This document shows, piece by piece, positions 35,813 through 47,100 of a stretch of 64,000 nucleotides of DNA (position 1 is its first letter; each line of letters starts with the position of its first letter). Source of the stretch: Tetraselmis striata (Eukaryota > Chlorophyta > Chlorodendrophyceae > Chlorodendrales > Chlorodendraceae); the NCBI GenBank assembly GCA_006384855.1, contig VCJN01000483.1, positions 124,001 through 188,000 on the forward strand, in the 5' to 3' direction. Made by a program: the position numbers and the translations under genes. The notes beneath the pieces were generated by a model, which had not been told where the DNA came from, made no database searches, and was given only the letters and a program-made list of their open reading frames with translations.

Positions 35813-36524
35813 GGAGAAGAACCCGTCGTTGAGCCGACGCTCGAGTCGTTGCACGCAGACGTGAAGGCCCAGTCTACATTACTGCGCGAGCTTGCAACAA
35901 CGTTGGCTCAGTTGACGGCTCGTGATCGTGTTGTTGGTGGAGGTGGGGCACATGGCTTCATCTCCGGGCAGCGCATCGCGGGACAGCCGACAGGCAGCGG
36001 GGGAGCCACAGTGCGCCCCGACTTTAGAGCTAGAGCCAGCCCAGAGCGGCCGTGTCGGAGCAAAATTCGTGAGTGACGAGGACGACTACCTCGCGGTGCC
36101 AGAGCTACTGCAACGAGCACAGTTTGGTTACGAGGCCGTCCGACCGGTCAGTCGAGTGCATGGACTCTTCCCCCTGAGCACCGACCTAATGAACGAGTAC
36201 CCCAAGCAGGATGACCGGCGTCTGCCGGCTCGGGAGGAGTATCTTTGGATGTTGTGTTTCGGCGCCCACATGGCCGCACTTTTCGTAGCTCTCGACGAGC
36301 TACAGCCCTACGTCCCTGCTGCAAATCAAGACTTCACCCCCTACCTCGCACGTGCTCGGAATCACGCCGAAGCCATCGACAAGGCGTTTGGCCTTCCTAC
36401 GGACGGAGGCTTAACGAGGTCAAGCGTGTGCACGGTGATCAAGGCGTTCTGGACGTGCTGCGAGCCCAGCATTTTCAGCTTGCTTCTGAGCATTAAGGTT
36501 CTGCGATTTTTGGGGACCTCATGA
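35813..36524 (+). pseudogene. Gag-like protein of the PAT-type element, frameshifted
   Basis: It begins at ATG about 35804 with a Glu-rich coiled-coil start (LESLHADVKAQSTLLRELAT). The frame shifts near 36050 into a 150-residue part with FVSDEDDYLAVPELLQRAQF, LFPLSTDLMNEYP and EEYLWMLCFGAHMAALF. It shifts again near 36410 toward a segment with VHGDQGVLDVLRAQHFQLAS. Composition and position before the recombinase fit the Gag/ORF1 of algal DIRS elements. It is not functional as it stands. Confidence 0.5.
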
Positions 36525-37188
36525 AAGACCACGAGCGTCGCGTCTTCGAGGCGACAGTTGCCAACAACGCAAAAGCAACCGCTACTGCTCGAGTGGCGGC
36601 GGCGGCGGCGGCTGCAGGACGCGGGCGCGTGGGCGTGGGCGTGGGCGTGGCGGTGGCGGGCGCGGGCGTGGCCGCGAAGGTGAGCACGAGTGACGGTGTG
36701 GGGCGCCTTTCGTCGGAGCTGCTGGCGCTTTCCGAGGCCACTTTCGGTGACCGCCGCAAAGCGAACCCTAGCAGCTCAACGACGGGATGAGCGTCATGTG
36801 TCGGGACCGGACACCCCCCCCTCCCCCCCACCTTACAGACTTCATTAAGACCTTCCTCGGTGAGGCGCTTTTTACATCTACAGCCGAATGCGGCTCAACC
36901 ATCCGCACACTTGCGCATGGCGGCTCAACAAACCGCCTCCCATACCATCTCATCGATGCGTCAGTCGGTTGTCACGCTGCGTGTCACAACCGGTTCGCGA
37001 CGACCAAGCTTCGCGCGTGTACGTTTCGCGCGTGACATGCATGCGCTACGAGCGCGAAGGGCGCGCGGGGCTGCCCTCCTACCTGAACCTAGCCCCGCAA
37101 ACCCGTACCGGTGATGCTGCAAACCCGTCCAGCAACTACCGGCCAACCGCCGAAAACCTAACTCGCTACCGCCGAGTACTTTGTTAAC

Positions 37189-38290
37189 ATGAGCCGAGAT
37201 TATGTTACTGTGTCGGCCAAGCGCCGCACTTACGTAATTGACGAGCCCGAAGCTGGTGCCCCTTGGACTGTTTCACCCCGGTCTCGGCTGCAGGACGCGT
37301 TCAGCTCAGACGAGTTGGGGCAGCGGACCCTCGATCTACTTTCGAGCTCCCTCACCGCTCAGACACTCAAGAGTTACGCCGGCAGATTGTCTCAGTTCGC
37401 GGAGTTCTGCCACGACTCCGAGAACATCAGCCCGCTGGAGGCGACTGCTTCTACTGTCGTTCGGTACGTTGCTTGGGTTGGTGAGCGTTGGCACACTGGG
37501 GCTAAGTCGTTGCAACCCTAGCTACCTGCCCGCAATCAACACGTTCTTCGAGCTACACAACCTCGACCCAATCGCCAAGGACAGCATGCACCTACTTACT
37601 GCACCTCGTCGTGGGCTGATGCTACGGCAACGCCGGCTAGAGGCTGCCCCTTTGCGAGTCCCTCTGCCTGCTGATGTCGCTTACAGCTTCTTCGAGCGAG
37701 CAGAGTTTATGGTGTCTGCTCCCATCCCATAGTACCAGTACAACTTCCGAGCCCCCGCCCGTGGCCTCGGTTGTCAGCTTCATGTTCTTTGCTAGGGGAC
37801 TTACTGGCGTGTCCTGCCGAGTGCGGGATATGCATGTCGACGATAACAATATTACCCTGCAGATGTACCGCGAGAAAGGCCGCGCTGGTCGACGAGGCCC
37901 CGACGACTTGCGCGTACTGCTCCTTCCATTAGTGTCAGAGCACCCCCGCATCGCGCGTCTCCTGCACCACGTCATCGACCACGTACAGCCTGCCCCCCTG
38001 AATCCTGTTGCCTTGGCCGAAACTAGCTTCTGGGCGATCACCCCGAGCGAGCAGTCCAATTCTTGGACCGCCGCCACAATGTCGGACTGGCTCTCTACGG
38101 TTGTTCGCCTTGTCGGTGCTACCCCTCCCGCCGGCACTTATTCATGGAGCTCACACAGCCTTCGCTAGGGAGGAGCATCTGCCGCTAACGTCATCGGAAC
38201 TCCATTGTCCCACATTCGCTACCAAGGCGGCTGGCGGGCCACTAACTCCGACGTCGTTCTGGACTAATCGATCCCAACGTCCTTCCTTCG
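37189..38290 (+). pseudogene. Tyrosine recombinase of the PAT-type element, broken
   Basis: ATG 37189 opens a SAM-like N-terminal core-binding domain (TLKSYAGRLSQFAEFCHDSE, VVRYVAWVGERW). The frame then shifts near 37515 (YLPAINTFFELHNLDP) and again near 37730. The catalytic half has RGLTGVSCRVRDMHVDDNN with the first Arg region, then SHSLR (HxxR, 38154-38165), followed by a stop where a Lys codon is usual. Next is RYQGGWRATNSDVVLD. The codon expected to supply the nucleophilic Tyr (38265-38267) reads TAA, consistent with loss of one base. Order and motifs are those of DIRS/PAT integrases. Confidence 0.65.
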
Positions 38291-38458
38291 CCAGCCCTAC
38301 CTGGTGCGTGGTTCTTCTTCGGTCACATGCATTGCGCCCTTCCGCCACTTCCAAGTCCAACAAGACTCCGCAGCGGTGGCCTTCCCGGCGCCCACTTCAT
38401 GACCGCTGGCGCTACCCCTTCTCCGTCAATCCACCGCTCTCTCCGTTCACTCAGCACT

Positions 38459-38481
38459 GGCAAAACCAGACTCAACTTTGA
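38459..38481. repeat. Split direct repeat B1
   Basis: GGCAAAACCAGACTCAACTT plus TGA, immediately left of A2 and copied at 38763-38785 with two mismatches. Confidence 0.65.
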
Positions 38482-38482
38482 A

Positions 38483-38667
38483 ATGATCTAAACTTGTTTA
38501 TGGGGTTTCCCTTTCCCTCACCGCTTTTCGGCCACAGTGCTGCTCAGTGGTACGGGAACTAGGCACCTGTCGTTGCGCCCTTTTTTGGGTGGAGCACAAG
38601 TAGACAATAAAAAGCAGCCATACCAGCTGAGCTGCCATCTTCCAGTTTTCGCTGCGTTACACGCAGC
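38483..38667. repeat. Split direct repeat A2
   Basis: The right copy of A1, with the same terminal hairpin GCTGCGT-TAC-ACGCAGC. Confidence 0.75.
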
Positions 38668-38762
38668 ACCCCCCGTGACTTCGTTTTCCCTCCACGCTTT
38701 CGCTTAACCTTCCTGCCAATTTTGGCTCTTGTCTGTGTAAAAGAGCCTGCGCAATCGTTTTT

Positions 38763-38785
38763 GGCAAAACAAGACTCAACTCTGA
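38763..38785. repeat. Split direct repeat B2 (right end of the element)
   Basis: GGCAAAACAAGACTCAACTC plus TGA. Its outer edge marks the element boundary in the PAT-type arrangement. Confidence 0.6.
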
Positions 38786-38946
38786 ATCTATCATTTTTTT
38801 GCCGCCGCGGGAAACCCCAATATATATGTAGGTACCGTAGGTACCGGTAGGGCCTTGCCTACTGTCTAGTTAAGGTAATTCTACGCACGGTATTAGATCA
38901 CCATCAGAAGTCAGTTCTGTTTGTGCCCTTAGCGACTAGTTCTGCT

Positions 38947-39075
38947 GTTTGTTTTTTTTCCCGCCCCCGGGACAGGACTGGCACCAGTGAAACCCTTGCA
39001 GCGTCTCTACGACGGCCGTTTAGGCAGCAATCCAGTTACGGAAAGCCCTGGGTAGGCCCTGCTGTTTGTTGTGCG
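38947..39075 (-). repeat. 5'-truncated LINE 3' end
   Basis: A T-run (38950-38958), then CCCGCCCCCGGGACAGGACT and a block through CTACGACGGCCGT to GGTAGGCCCT, parallels 10037-10180. On the minus strand it is a 3' tail ending in poly(A). It is an independent insertion of the family seen at 10037-10762. Confidence 0.6.
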
Positions 39076-39467
39076 CATAAAAATCATCAGATGATGTGAG
39101 AAATTGGACATGAGGCCCCAGGATATCTTGTTAGACACATCAGCATTGGGATCCCCATCCACTTCGTACTGATAGTATCTCCAGAGATACAGGGTGTGCT
39201 GCAAACCAATATCAATTACCAGGCTGTACGCCAGCATGGCAACTCATCTGTTGTACTCGTAGTTCTGAGCGCGGGGCGGGGACGACGTCGACAGGACGCC
39301 GGCACGTTCGCAGCATGGCCGCCGGTGACAACTACCCCGACCATACACCCTCGCCTCGAGAACGTTACTGTGCCCCCGCACCCTCTCAAGCAAATCCCCC
39401 CCCCCCCCCCCCCCATTCCCGCCGACCTGTGCGACTCCTCAGCTGGAATCCTACGCAATAGCCCGCA

Positions 39468-42402
39468 ATGGCGGCCACCTGTGCCACACTGTCGCTTCGG
39501 CCGGCCGCAGGTGCAAGCAAATCCCCTCCCCCCCTCCCTTCCCACTCGCCGCGGGCGCGCGTGGCCTTGTTCTTGATATATCACTCCCCCTCCCTTGCAC
39601 CGTACCCCCCGGCTGATGCATTCGGCTCACATCGCCTGCTCCGTTTGTTACAGCGACTGGTCTCCGGCGCGGCGGGGCAGCCTCCCGCGCACGCCCGGGT
39701 GTGCTGCGGCTGCGCTGCGAGGCCGGGAAGGAGCAGAGGGAGGGCAACCCCGCCGGCCTGAGCCTCGGGCCGATCGGCCTCACGCTGGGGGGCGACCTCG
39801 GCGAGCGCGCGGACGGGCGCACCGGTGAGGGTGGCGCCTCGAGGAGCGCCGCGCAGTCGGCGGCGAGCGCGGCGGGCGTGTCGCTGGGGCCGATCGGCCT
39901 CTCCCTCGGCGGCGACCTGGGCGAGAAGGCCGACGGACAGAGCAACCGGGGCCGCTCGCCCCAGGAGGGCGAGGAGCAAGTCGGTGAGCAGCCACTTTTC
40001 TTCACCCTCCTTCCGGCGCACCGACTTGGATGGCCGCTGTCGGCCCTGCGGGACCGTGACATCGCCTCGCTTAAACACACCCCTATCTATACACCCAGAT
40101 TGGGAACAAAGGAGAGGGCGCCCCCCCCCCCGGGGGGGGGGGGGGGGGGGGGGTCACTACTCACTTAATTTCCCGCACGCGTCAAGCCTGCGCGCTGTGG
40201 CCTTCGTAACGTCGCATATTGCTGAGTCAGGACCCTGCTCCTCCCCATCCGCTCTTCATGCAGAGCTTAAGAGCATCGCCAGCATGACCACGGAGGAGTG
40301 GCGCGCCACTTACGAGCCCAACGGGCGCGTCAACCTCTGGGTGGAGGAGGAGTTCAACTCGGGCTCGCGCCTCACGGTCAGCTCCGCGCCCATTCATTCT
40401 GACATTCTCGCACCCCTGTTGGCTCCCATGCACGGGCTCCCACGCCGGCGCCGCTTGAGGGCTGGGCCGGCGCATTGCGCGCAGTCTCAGCCCCGGTATT
40501 TCTGGATGAAACATATTGGCGAGAGGGCGAGGTTTCATTAACATGGATTCCTATGTACCGAGTACCAACTCCTTGATGATATCATATGATGTTCTTATAC
40601 AAATGTAAGTAAATGGATATTTGTGTGTTCTTCTGCTGCGCTCCTGGCAGGGCGGCCGCGCGGTGCACAAGGGCAGCTGGGCGGGGCGCGACTCGGGCGA
40701 GGGGCGTCCCTCGGGCGCGGAGGAGGCCGACTGCCCCACGCACACCGTAAAGATCTTCAGCCAGCTGCAGGGCAAGGAGTTTGAGGTGGCGGTGCCGGAG
40801 GACCGCTACATCCTGTGGGAGGCGGAGGACCAGGGGCTGGAGCTGCCGTACGCCTGCCGCATGGGCTGCTGCACCGCGTGCGCGGTCAAGGTGACGGAGG
40901 TGCGGGGCACTTCCGTTTCTGATACTTATTCATCACCCTCTCTTGCAAGGGGGACTGAAGCCCTCAGACTCTGGCGTGGTAGGTCAGACCTTGAGAACAG
41001 CAATCGCGAAAGCTTTGGCAAAATCCCAACTGCACAAAACCCATTTTGAAGGCTCCCCACCCTTGGCAGTATAATAATCCCATACAAGCCGTTTCCCAAT
41101 GCCCCGAAAATGTCCACCTGTCCTCAAGGCGAGGGCTTTACCCCTATCCCAACAACGATTCCTATACCCTAGCGGATTCAGGGGTTCAGGCTCGGCCTCC
41201 ATTATCTCAGCAGCACTCCTTGCCCATGTCCATTTCAGGCCAAAACTCGAACGCGCGTAGAGCCCTTCATGCCCTAACAACCCCATTAAAAGGGCGTCAA
41301 CCATAGCCTGAGTGTGGGAGGGTGCACCTGCTGGACTTGTGAAACCCTGCACGCGCATATGTTGAGCGCAGCAATATCAACCCTATCTCGAGCCCTTGTG
41401 AGCTTCAGCCTTGCAAAGGAAGTGAAGTATCACACGCCCTAACGCGAGTGCCAGGACCCTACACGGTGCGCCACCTCGGCGACAGCTGACCCCCCTTCCG
41501 GTCCACCTTCTGACGCAGGGCGAGGTGGACCAGTACCAGGCGCTGGGCGTGTCGCGCGAGCTGCGCGAGGCGGGCTACGCGCTGATGTGCGTCGCCTTCC
41601 CGCTGTCGGACTGCCGCCTGGAGACGGTGGAGGAGGACGAGGTGTACGAGCTGCAGTTCGGGCGGGCCTTTGATCGCCAGGTGCGGCTGGGGGGGCGTCC
41701 TGGCAGCAGCTGAGGCGGCATGGCCACAGCTACGCTCTCCATACATCTACTGCGCAGTGCACAGCACTGACGTCGCCGAGGGAAATTCACGAGTGGTTCA
41801 TTCAGGTTTGGAGTGTATATTACCGTGGACGTCTTTCATTAGGACTTTCTTTTCACGCTACTACGCTATTGTGAAGATGCCTGTTTGGATTCCATCTAGA
41901 CCGCAAGCATGCCACTGATATTGCTGTTGTTGACGGCGAAACCATATCGGCATCCATCTCACCTCTATCAGAACACTCCACAGACGCGGCGTAGAAAATC
42001 CGAACCACAATTCCAATTCTTGAAAAGGAATCAATCACCCGAGAAGTTGCACTGGATTTTACCCGCGAGCCCAGGCCTATTCTACATGTAGGGGTGACGT
42101 ACACATATTTTTGTTATTTGTAGAATGTTGGCACACATCGTTTGTGGAGCTCAAGTGTTGGCAGAATTTTGTGAAGTTCCCTGTCAGTATGTAGACGCCT
42201 CAGAATTGCGGCATCATTGACGATGTTGCGTTACTTGCTGATTCGTGTGTGCGCTTCACCTCCGCGTGTCACTGAGCCCCCCCCCCCCCCCCCGCCCCTC
42301 GACTCGCTCGCCGCTGTGCTGCTCCGCCAGGCAACGGACCCCAATGCCGCCAGCATCGAGCGCGACGACTTTGCGCTGGAGATCGCCAACATGGACGAGT
42401 AG
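39468..42402 (+). CDS. FdC2: FdC2-type plastid [2Fe-2S] ferredoxin
   Basis: Six exons join in phase (39468-39510, 39654-39983, 40264-40376, 40651-40899, 41519-41680, 42331-42402) to 322 aa. The start is an Ala/Ser/Arg-rich plastid transit peptide (MAATCATLSLRPAA). Next come two copies of a 20-residue LSLGPIGLTLGGDLGE-type motif and an acidic linker. The ferredoxin fold (about residues 190-320) has cluster ligands in ACRMGCCTACAVKV and LMC. The C-terminal extension ends IERDDFALEIANMDE, which distinguishes FdC2 from photosynthetic ferredoxins. FdC2 is a stromal electron carrier linked to photosynthetic electron transfer and pigment metabolism in plants. The N-terminal duplicated motif is, to my knowledge, not part of land-plant FdC2. 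The long intron 4 holds an unrelated antisense frame. Confidence 0.9.
40984..41358 (-). CDS. 124-aa antisense ORF inside FdC2 intron 4, unknown
   Basis: A true ATG (41358) opens an uninterrupted frame to TGA at 40984. It has protein-like content (ARSSFGLKWTWARSAAEIME, RLVWDYYTAKGGEPSKWVLC, then SWDFAKAFAIAV) and much lower GC3 than the host gene. The last motif faintly recalls the FxKAFD region of reverse transcriptases but lacks the Asp. It is more likely a mobile-element fragment inserted in the intron than a host gene. Confidence 0.35.
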   Translation of the reverse strand: MRVQGFTSPAGAPSHTQAMVDALLMGLLGHEGLYARSSFGLKWTWARSAAEIMEAEPEPLNPLGYRNRCWDRGKALALRTGGHFRGIGKRLVWDYYTAKGGEPSKWVLCSWDFAKAFAIAVLKV

Positions 42403-43563
42403 CCGGCCGTGGCTGCCCACAGGCAACAGCAGTGTAACTAACGATACTACGGGTGACCTCCAACTTCAAATTAATCCACATGGTGCAACACGGGGCGCTG
42501 CTCGGCACGGCACCACAGCCCTGATAAAACACGCAAGAGCGACTCGTAACTTGCTTTGTAGGCGCAGGGACGCTGCAACAATGCAATCACCTAAATATAA
42601 ATTCCTTGGCGTCATCATATACATTAACAACGCTCGAGGTTCGAGATATGCTATCATTTTTCACCCCCCCCCCCCCCCCCCCCTGCGCACGAGCGCGGAG
42701 AGAAAAACTACATTTATGTTGACATGCATCAGAACACACCAGTAGTACCACACGGATCTTCCGATTTGTTGCTGGAAACAATTCATTATGTTGTCGACCC
42801 GTGAACCCAATTACATCTTACGGTAGACTGCGCCGCGCACTGCGATGCGGCCCCTACGACATGGACGGGGGACTCGCTGCCATGTGCAGCTAACCAGACG
42901 CCATTGCGGCCACCACGCACAAAGCGCTGTGAAGAGCGCATCTACTGTTCATCATTCATCCGACTCGCCCCGCAGGATTGAAATCAGCCGGGCGGCTTTG
43001 CAGCGGCGCCCCGGAGCATTGAGGTTTAAACGCAGAGAACAGGGTTTCGTCTGTCTCCCTCGCGATCTCTGTCCGCCGCTCTCGGTGGCGCAGTACAGAC
43101 CCTAAACCCTAACACCCTTCTGCCCTTGTCAGCAATGACTTCTGATACTGATCACATAACCGGTGCCGCCATCCTCAAGCCTCTCAATCGTGAGCATATG
43201 ATAGGGTCCCTCCTTTTGGCCGCGGGATTAAATCAGGAACCTGGAGCAGGCTGAGAGTCAAAGACCCACAAATATATATGGGTGCAGTGTTGAATACTAC
43301 GGGCCTGGCACTCTAGCCAGGGCTACATTCAGGTACCTTATCCAGGCTTAGGAATGCGCTTTAGCTACCTCGAGGTCTGCGAGCTGAGCTGAGTCAACCA
43401 AACCGCGCCATACTAGCTTTAGGTAGCATGGATATTTAAAAGGAAACTTCAATCAATACGCAAAAAATGGGCAAGTCCCGCCCGCTTGGTAATACTTTCA
43501 TTATTCATTCGTTTGATTTGAAGGATTTAATGGTTTAGCATACAACAAGTACTCCTACTACTA
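42403..43563. other. Spacer downstream of FdC2
   Basis: It holds the FdC2 3' flank, a C-run (42664-42682) and an AT-rich part near 43200-43560. A CCCTAAACCCTAA telomere-like unit lies at about 43100-43112. No gene is called. Confidence 0.4.
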
Positions 43564-43848
43564 CATATTTGGGAGGCGAAAGCGTCTGAATGCGGGGTGC
43601 TGACTCCACACCACCCTGCTGACAGAATCGAGGCCAAACTCGGCGTAGGCGAGCAATATCTGGTGTGCAACATCGCGGCGGACCTGGTGAAGGAGCTCAG
43701 ACCTCTGAACGATACGGCAGCGCCCACACTGCTCGAGCTGGGGGAAACAGTCAACCTGGCCGAAAGGTCCGATAAAATCCAGAGATTCGATAAGATTGAC
43801 TTGTGGGCGAAGGGCATGTTCGTGGTGTTCCTCGGTAGTGAAGATTAG
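43564..43848 (+). CDS. Partial ORF, about 94 aa, unknown
   Basis: The frame is open to TAG 43846-43848 and has protein-like composition (GVGEQYLVCNIAADLVKEL, LLELGETVNLAERSDKIQRF, LWAKGMFVVFLGSED). No ATG was found within it, so it may be a final exon or a truncated gene. There is no family assignment. Confidence 0.35.
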   Translation, partial: HIWEAKASECGVLTPHHPADRIEAKLGVGEQYLVCNIAADLVKELRPLNDTAAPTLLELGETVNLAERSDKIQRFDKIDLWAKGMFVVFLGSED

Positions 43849-44178
43849 ACCGCTCCTTCACCTCCTTGTGCCTGGACGAGAAGCATGTGCATAGTAATGT
43901 CTCCTGCGAGTGGCATGTGTACCCCCACTCTCCTTGCTGTGAGATTCATGCATTTCCGGCGCAGCGCCAGAGGGCTTTCCCCTGTTAGTGGGCATCACCC
44001 CTGCCGACGCCTGTGTCGCTTATTCTGCTCGTAGTACCACATGTCATCCATTTAAAACAATCCTTGAGGGCGGCCATTAGCAGAAAGTTACATGTCGACT
44101 CGCGGGAAAACGAGTGAAATTGGCGATCGAAGTTGCCGGTGGCTCGGCCTGAGGCGATGGCAGCCCCCCGCGCTGCGC

Positions 44179-47100
44179 CTAGTAGTCCGGAATGCGCACG
44201 GGGATGGTGAAGGTCCTGCGGCTGCCCGGGCTGGCCACGGCAGGCAGAGGCGCACTGAGGTGCGTGCGCGGCGGCGGTGTGCGCGCGCGGACCTTGGGCG
44301 CCGCGGGGGCGGGGCTGTCGCTGGGGATGGGATGCGCCAGCGGCGGGGCGGCGGCGGGCCTTGCCCGCTCCGCGGAGGTCGAGTTATCCAGCGATTTGCT
44401 CTGTCGGCAGATCGGGGCAACACCAATCCGCTGTCCGATCAGCTCTCGCGTTGAGACATGATGCAGTGTGTAACGTTACGAGTTAAAATATAATTGCTTG
44501 GAACTGACAACCGCAACGTGTCGATGCGAGAGCCCTAAACGACACAGCCTGGCCGCGCGCCGCACCTTGTTATTGTCCTCTTGGATTTGGGAGAGCGACA
44601 ACGAGTACCCGGCGCTGCTGCTGTTATTCTCCTGCGGCCACACGCCAGACGCGTCGAAGTCGACGGGCGTCAGCCGGAAGCCGTCGCGCTCCAGGCCGCG
44701 TGCCACCTCGGAGCGCCCCAGCGCCTCGTCCACCGCGCGCATATTCTTCTCCGCCTCGACAGAGCCGTAGTGCGCGGCGAGGCGGTAGCACTCCCACGCC
44801 GCCTACCACCCCACATGCACCCCACTTGGTTAGATACTTGTGGCGGGGATAACATTATGAGCTGACCTGGGTTCATGCGGACAAGACAGACATGGCAGCA
44901 AAAACCTATATGTTTCACAGCTTCAGCCTGGTGGTGATGAGCGTAATGGGCGGACAACTACTGACAAGTCACGTCGCATCGACATTTGTTGGATTCAAAT
45001 GTCCACCTCGCAAAGATAGCATAATTGAGAATCCCGATTCTTAAATGGGAGGACGCGAGCTCAGGTACCTGTATCCACTTGCTCGTGGGTACTACCCATC
45101 GGCCCCACATTGCACTTGAGTCGTGGCGGGCAGCAAGGCAACCCCTGCCCCGCGCGTAGGTGCCTATAACTATTCCCATGTTGGCTAACTAAAGTGCTAT
45201 ACCTTTACTATACAATAGGTATACGTATGCGACCTATACAAATATCTGTACCCCTTTGTACCTTTACCTTTACATATGGTACACATGTATGATATTTCAC
45301 ATATGTCCTACACCCAGTTCCTTATACCCATATCTGTATTTGTAGCACAAATTAATGCGCATGTACATATGTACAGAGATAAAACTCAAAGCGCATGTAT
45401 GATGTATTTGTTGGGTTGTGCCGCATGCATTCCGCAAAACAATCAAAGGGGCGCTGTAAGGTATGGGGCGCTTTCCCGAGCGCAGACGTGTGACGTAAGG
45501 GCGGGCCGGGGCACCTTGAGGTCTTGCATGCAGCCGCACTGCCCCTCCTCCGCGATGATGCCAAGTGCATTAAGCGACGGTGCGTGGTGTTGCGCAGCCG
45601 CGAGGTGGAACAGCGCGAGCGCCTCGTCGATCAGCCCCTGCATGGCAGCCACGGCGAGCTAAAGGGATGCCCACCGGTGTGCTTTCCGCAGGGCGCCCGT
45701 ATTGCCACACATTCAAGTTATATTTCGCCACACAGTATATGACTATACCACTGTACACATCGTTGTATTATCATGATGAGTTGCATTACTATGATGGGTA
45801 CTATATTATGTTTCACCCTACAGCCCGCTTGTTCACATGCGCCCCACCGCGCGGCGCTCACCTCGTCCCAGTAGAACGCAGCGAGGCGGTACTGTGCTCG
45901 CGGGTCCCCGGCCTGCGCCGCCTTGAGGAACAGCAAGTCCGCGTTCTCCGCCGCAGCGGCGGCCGCAGCGCCGATCCGCGCGCTGGCGCTACCCCACATG
46001 TCATGACCACCCTGTCGCACATCCCACAGCACCGCAACCATAAGTACGAGGTCTTGTGGCTACAGCCAATCCGCAGGGCAAATACTGATGAGAGACTGTC
46101 TATACGGATGCCAACGCACCTATAAGAAAATTTAGTACACGCCTCAGATCGGGCGTGCATACAATCTGCAAGAGGATATAGGGCTCTAGGGTATATTTAA
46201 GGGCCTAGGCCCTGAAACCCTAAATCACGCAAAGAGCATTTGCTAGAATTCCGCCACAGTTCCGTCTTCCGTAACCTCTGGCAGACAAGGCAGGTTCTTG
46301 TTGGAAGTGTTCTCAATAGCATGCCAGCGCCCGTAGATGACAGCTCGTATATATGAGTGTTATACCCCATTGGGATGCAGCGGCGCCTTTGAGCCACCTA
46401 CAGCTCCACATAATCTTACCCCCTCCCCCCCCTGGCCCCCTGTTATTAGGTCGCGAGGTCGGTTCAAGTGAGGCTTACCTCCTTGCGCACATCTTGCTCG
46501 TGTTCCACGTGGGCGGGGATGGAGGCCTCCGCTGATAGCGCCTACCACACCGGCAGCAGCAGAAGCAGCAGCGGCAGAGTGAGCGAGGACTCCAGGCGTC
46601 TGCGGCCAATCTCAGGAACCGGCGGCGAGAAACACTGATGCGGTGTTTCTCATAAGCCATGATGCCATTGTAGATTGTTGCCGCTGGCGCCGCGGCCGCT
46701 TGTTCAGGACACAGCGGCGGAGGCATGCGCTCCTGGGCGATAGCACCTGGCCGCCACACGCACCTGCCGCTCCACGATGCACGCAAGACTATAGATCGCA
46801 TCCGCATTGCCGCGCGTCGCTGCGAGCTCAAAGTGCATCCGGGCGGATGCCATCTCGCCCCTGTTTATGGCAGCCCAGGGGTACAGCGGTCAGTCACTAA
46901 GCAAATTAAAGTTCCGTTTTCGGGTGTGGTTCTTTTCGGACTGTTGTATACCTAGGAGATTGTTATTATTCTCTATCGCTTCCGGCACATGTGTTCATCC
47001 ATGTTGGTTGTCGTGCATGCAGACGTCATGAGCCGCCGAGTCGCAAAGTGCATAGAGTGTATGCGTGGCAGCGTGTCGTCACAATGGCAACACGGCGGCG

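Larger units (their letters stand above)
35498..38785 (+). mobile_element. DIRS/PAT-type tyrosine-recombinase retrotransposon, RT-less copy
   Basis: The ends show split direct repeats in the order A1-(genes)-B1-A2-B2. A1 35498-35689 and A2 38483-38667 are nearly identical (atgatctaaa... to acacgcagc). B1 38459-38481 and B2 38763-38785 share GGCAAAAC-agactcaact-tga. Such split repeats define PAT-like DIRS elements, which integrate through a tyrosine recombinase without target duplication. Inside are a Gag-like frame (35813-36524) and a tyrosine recombinase (37189 to about 38290). Only about 0.66 kb separates them, so the reverse transcriptase/RNase H/methyltransferase block of complete DIRS elements is absent. 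Confidence 0.75.

Noticed and set aside
36601..36680. Gly/Val/Arg repeat frame as a possible nucleic-acid-binding RGG domain
   Set aside because: It is a simple GGCGTG-type DNA repeat between the Gag-like and recombinase frames. The residues follow from the repeat.
42660..42830. Resemblance to the helicase 3' flank (3345-3490), with C-run then short similar words
   Set aside because: Only scattered short matches align. It is not enough to claim a duplicated gene end.
44088..44461. Plus-strand frames of about 90-120 codons
   Set aside because: They overlap the last exon of the Sel1-repeat gene in antisense. The minus frame joins in phase to upstream exons.
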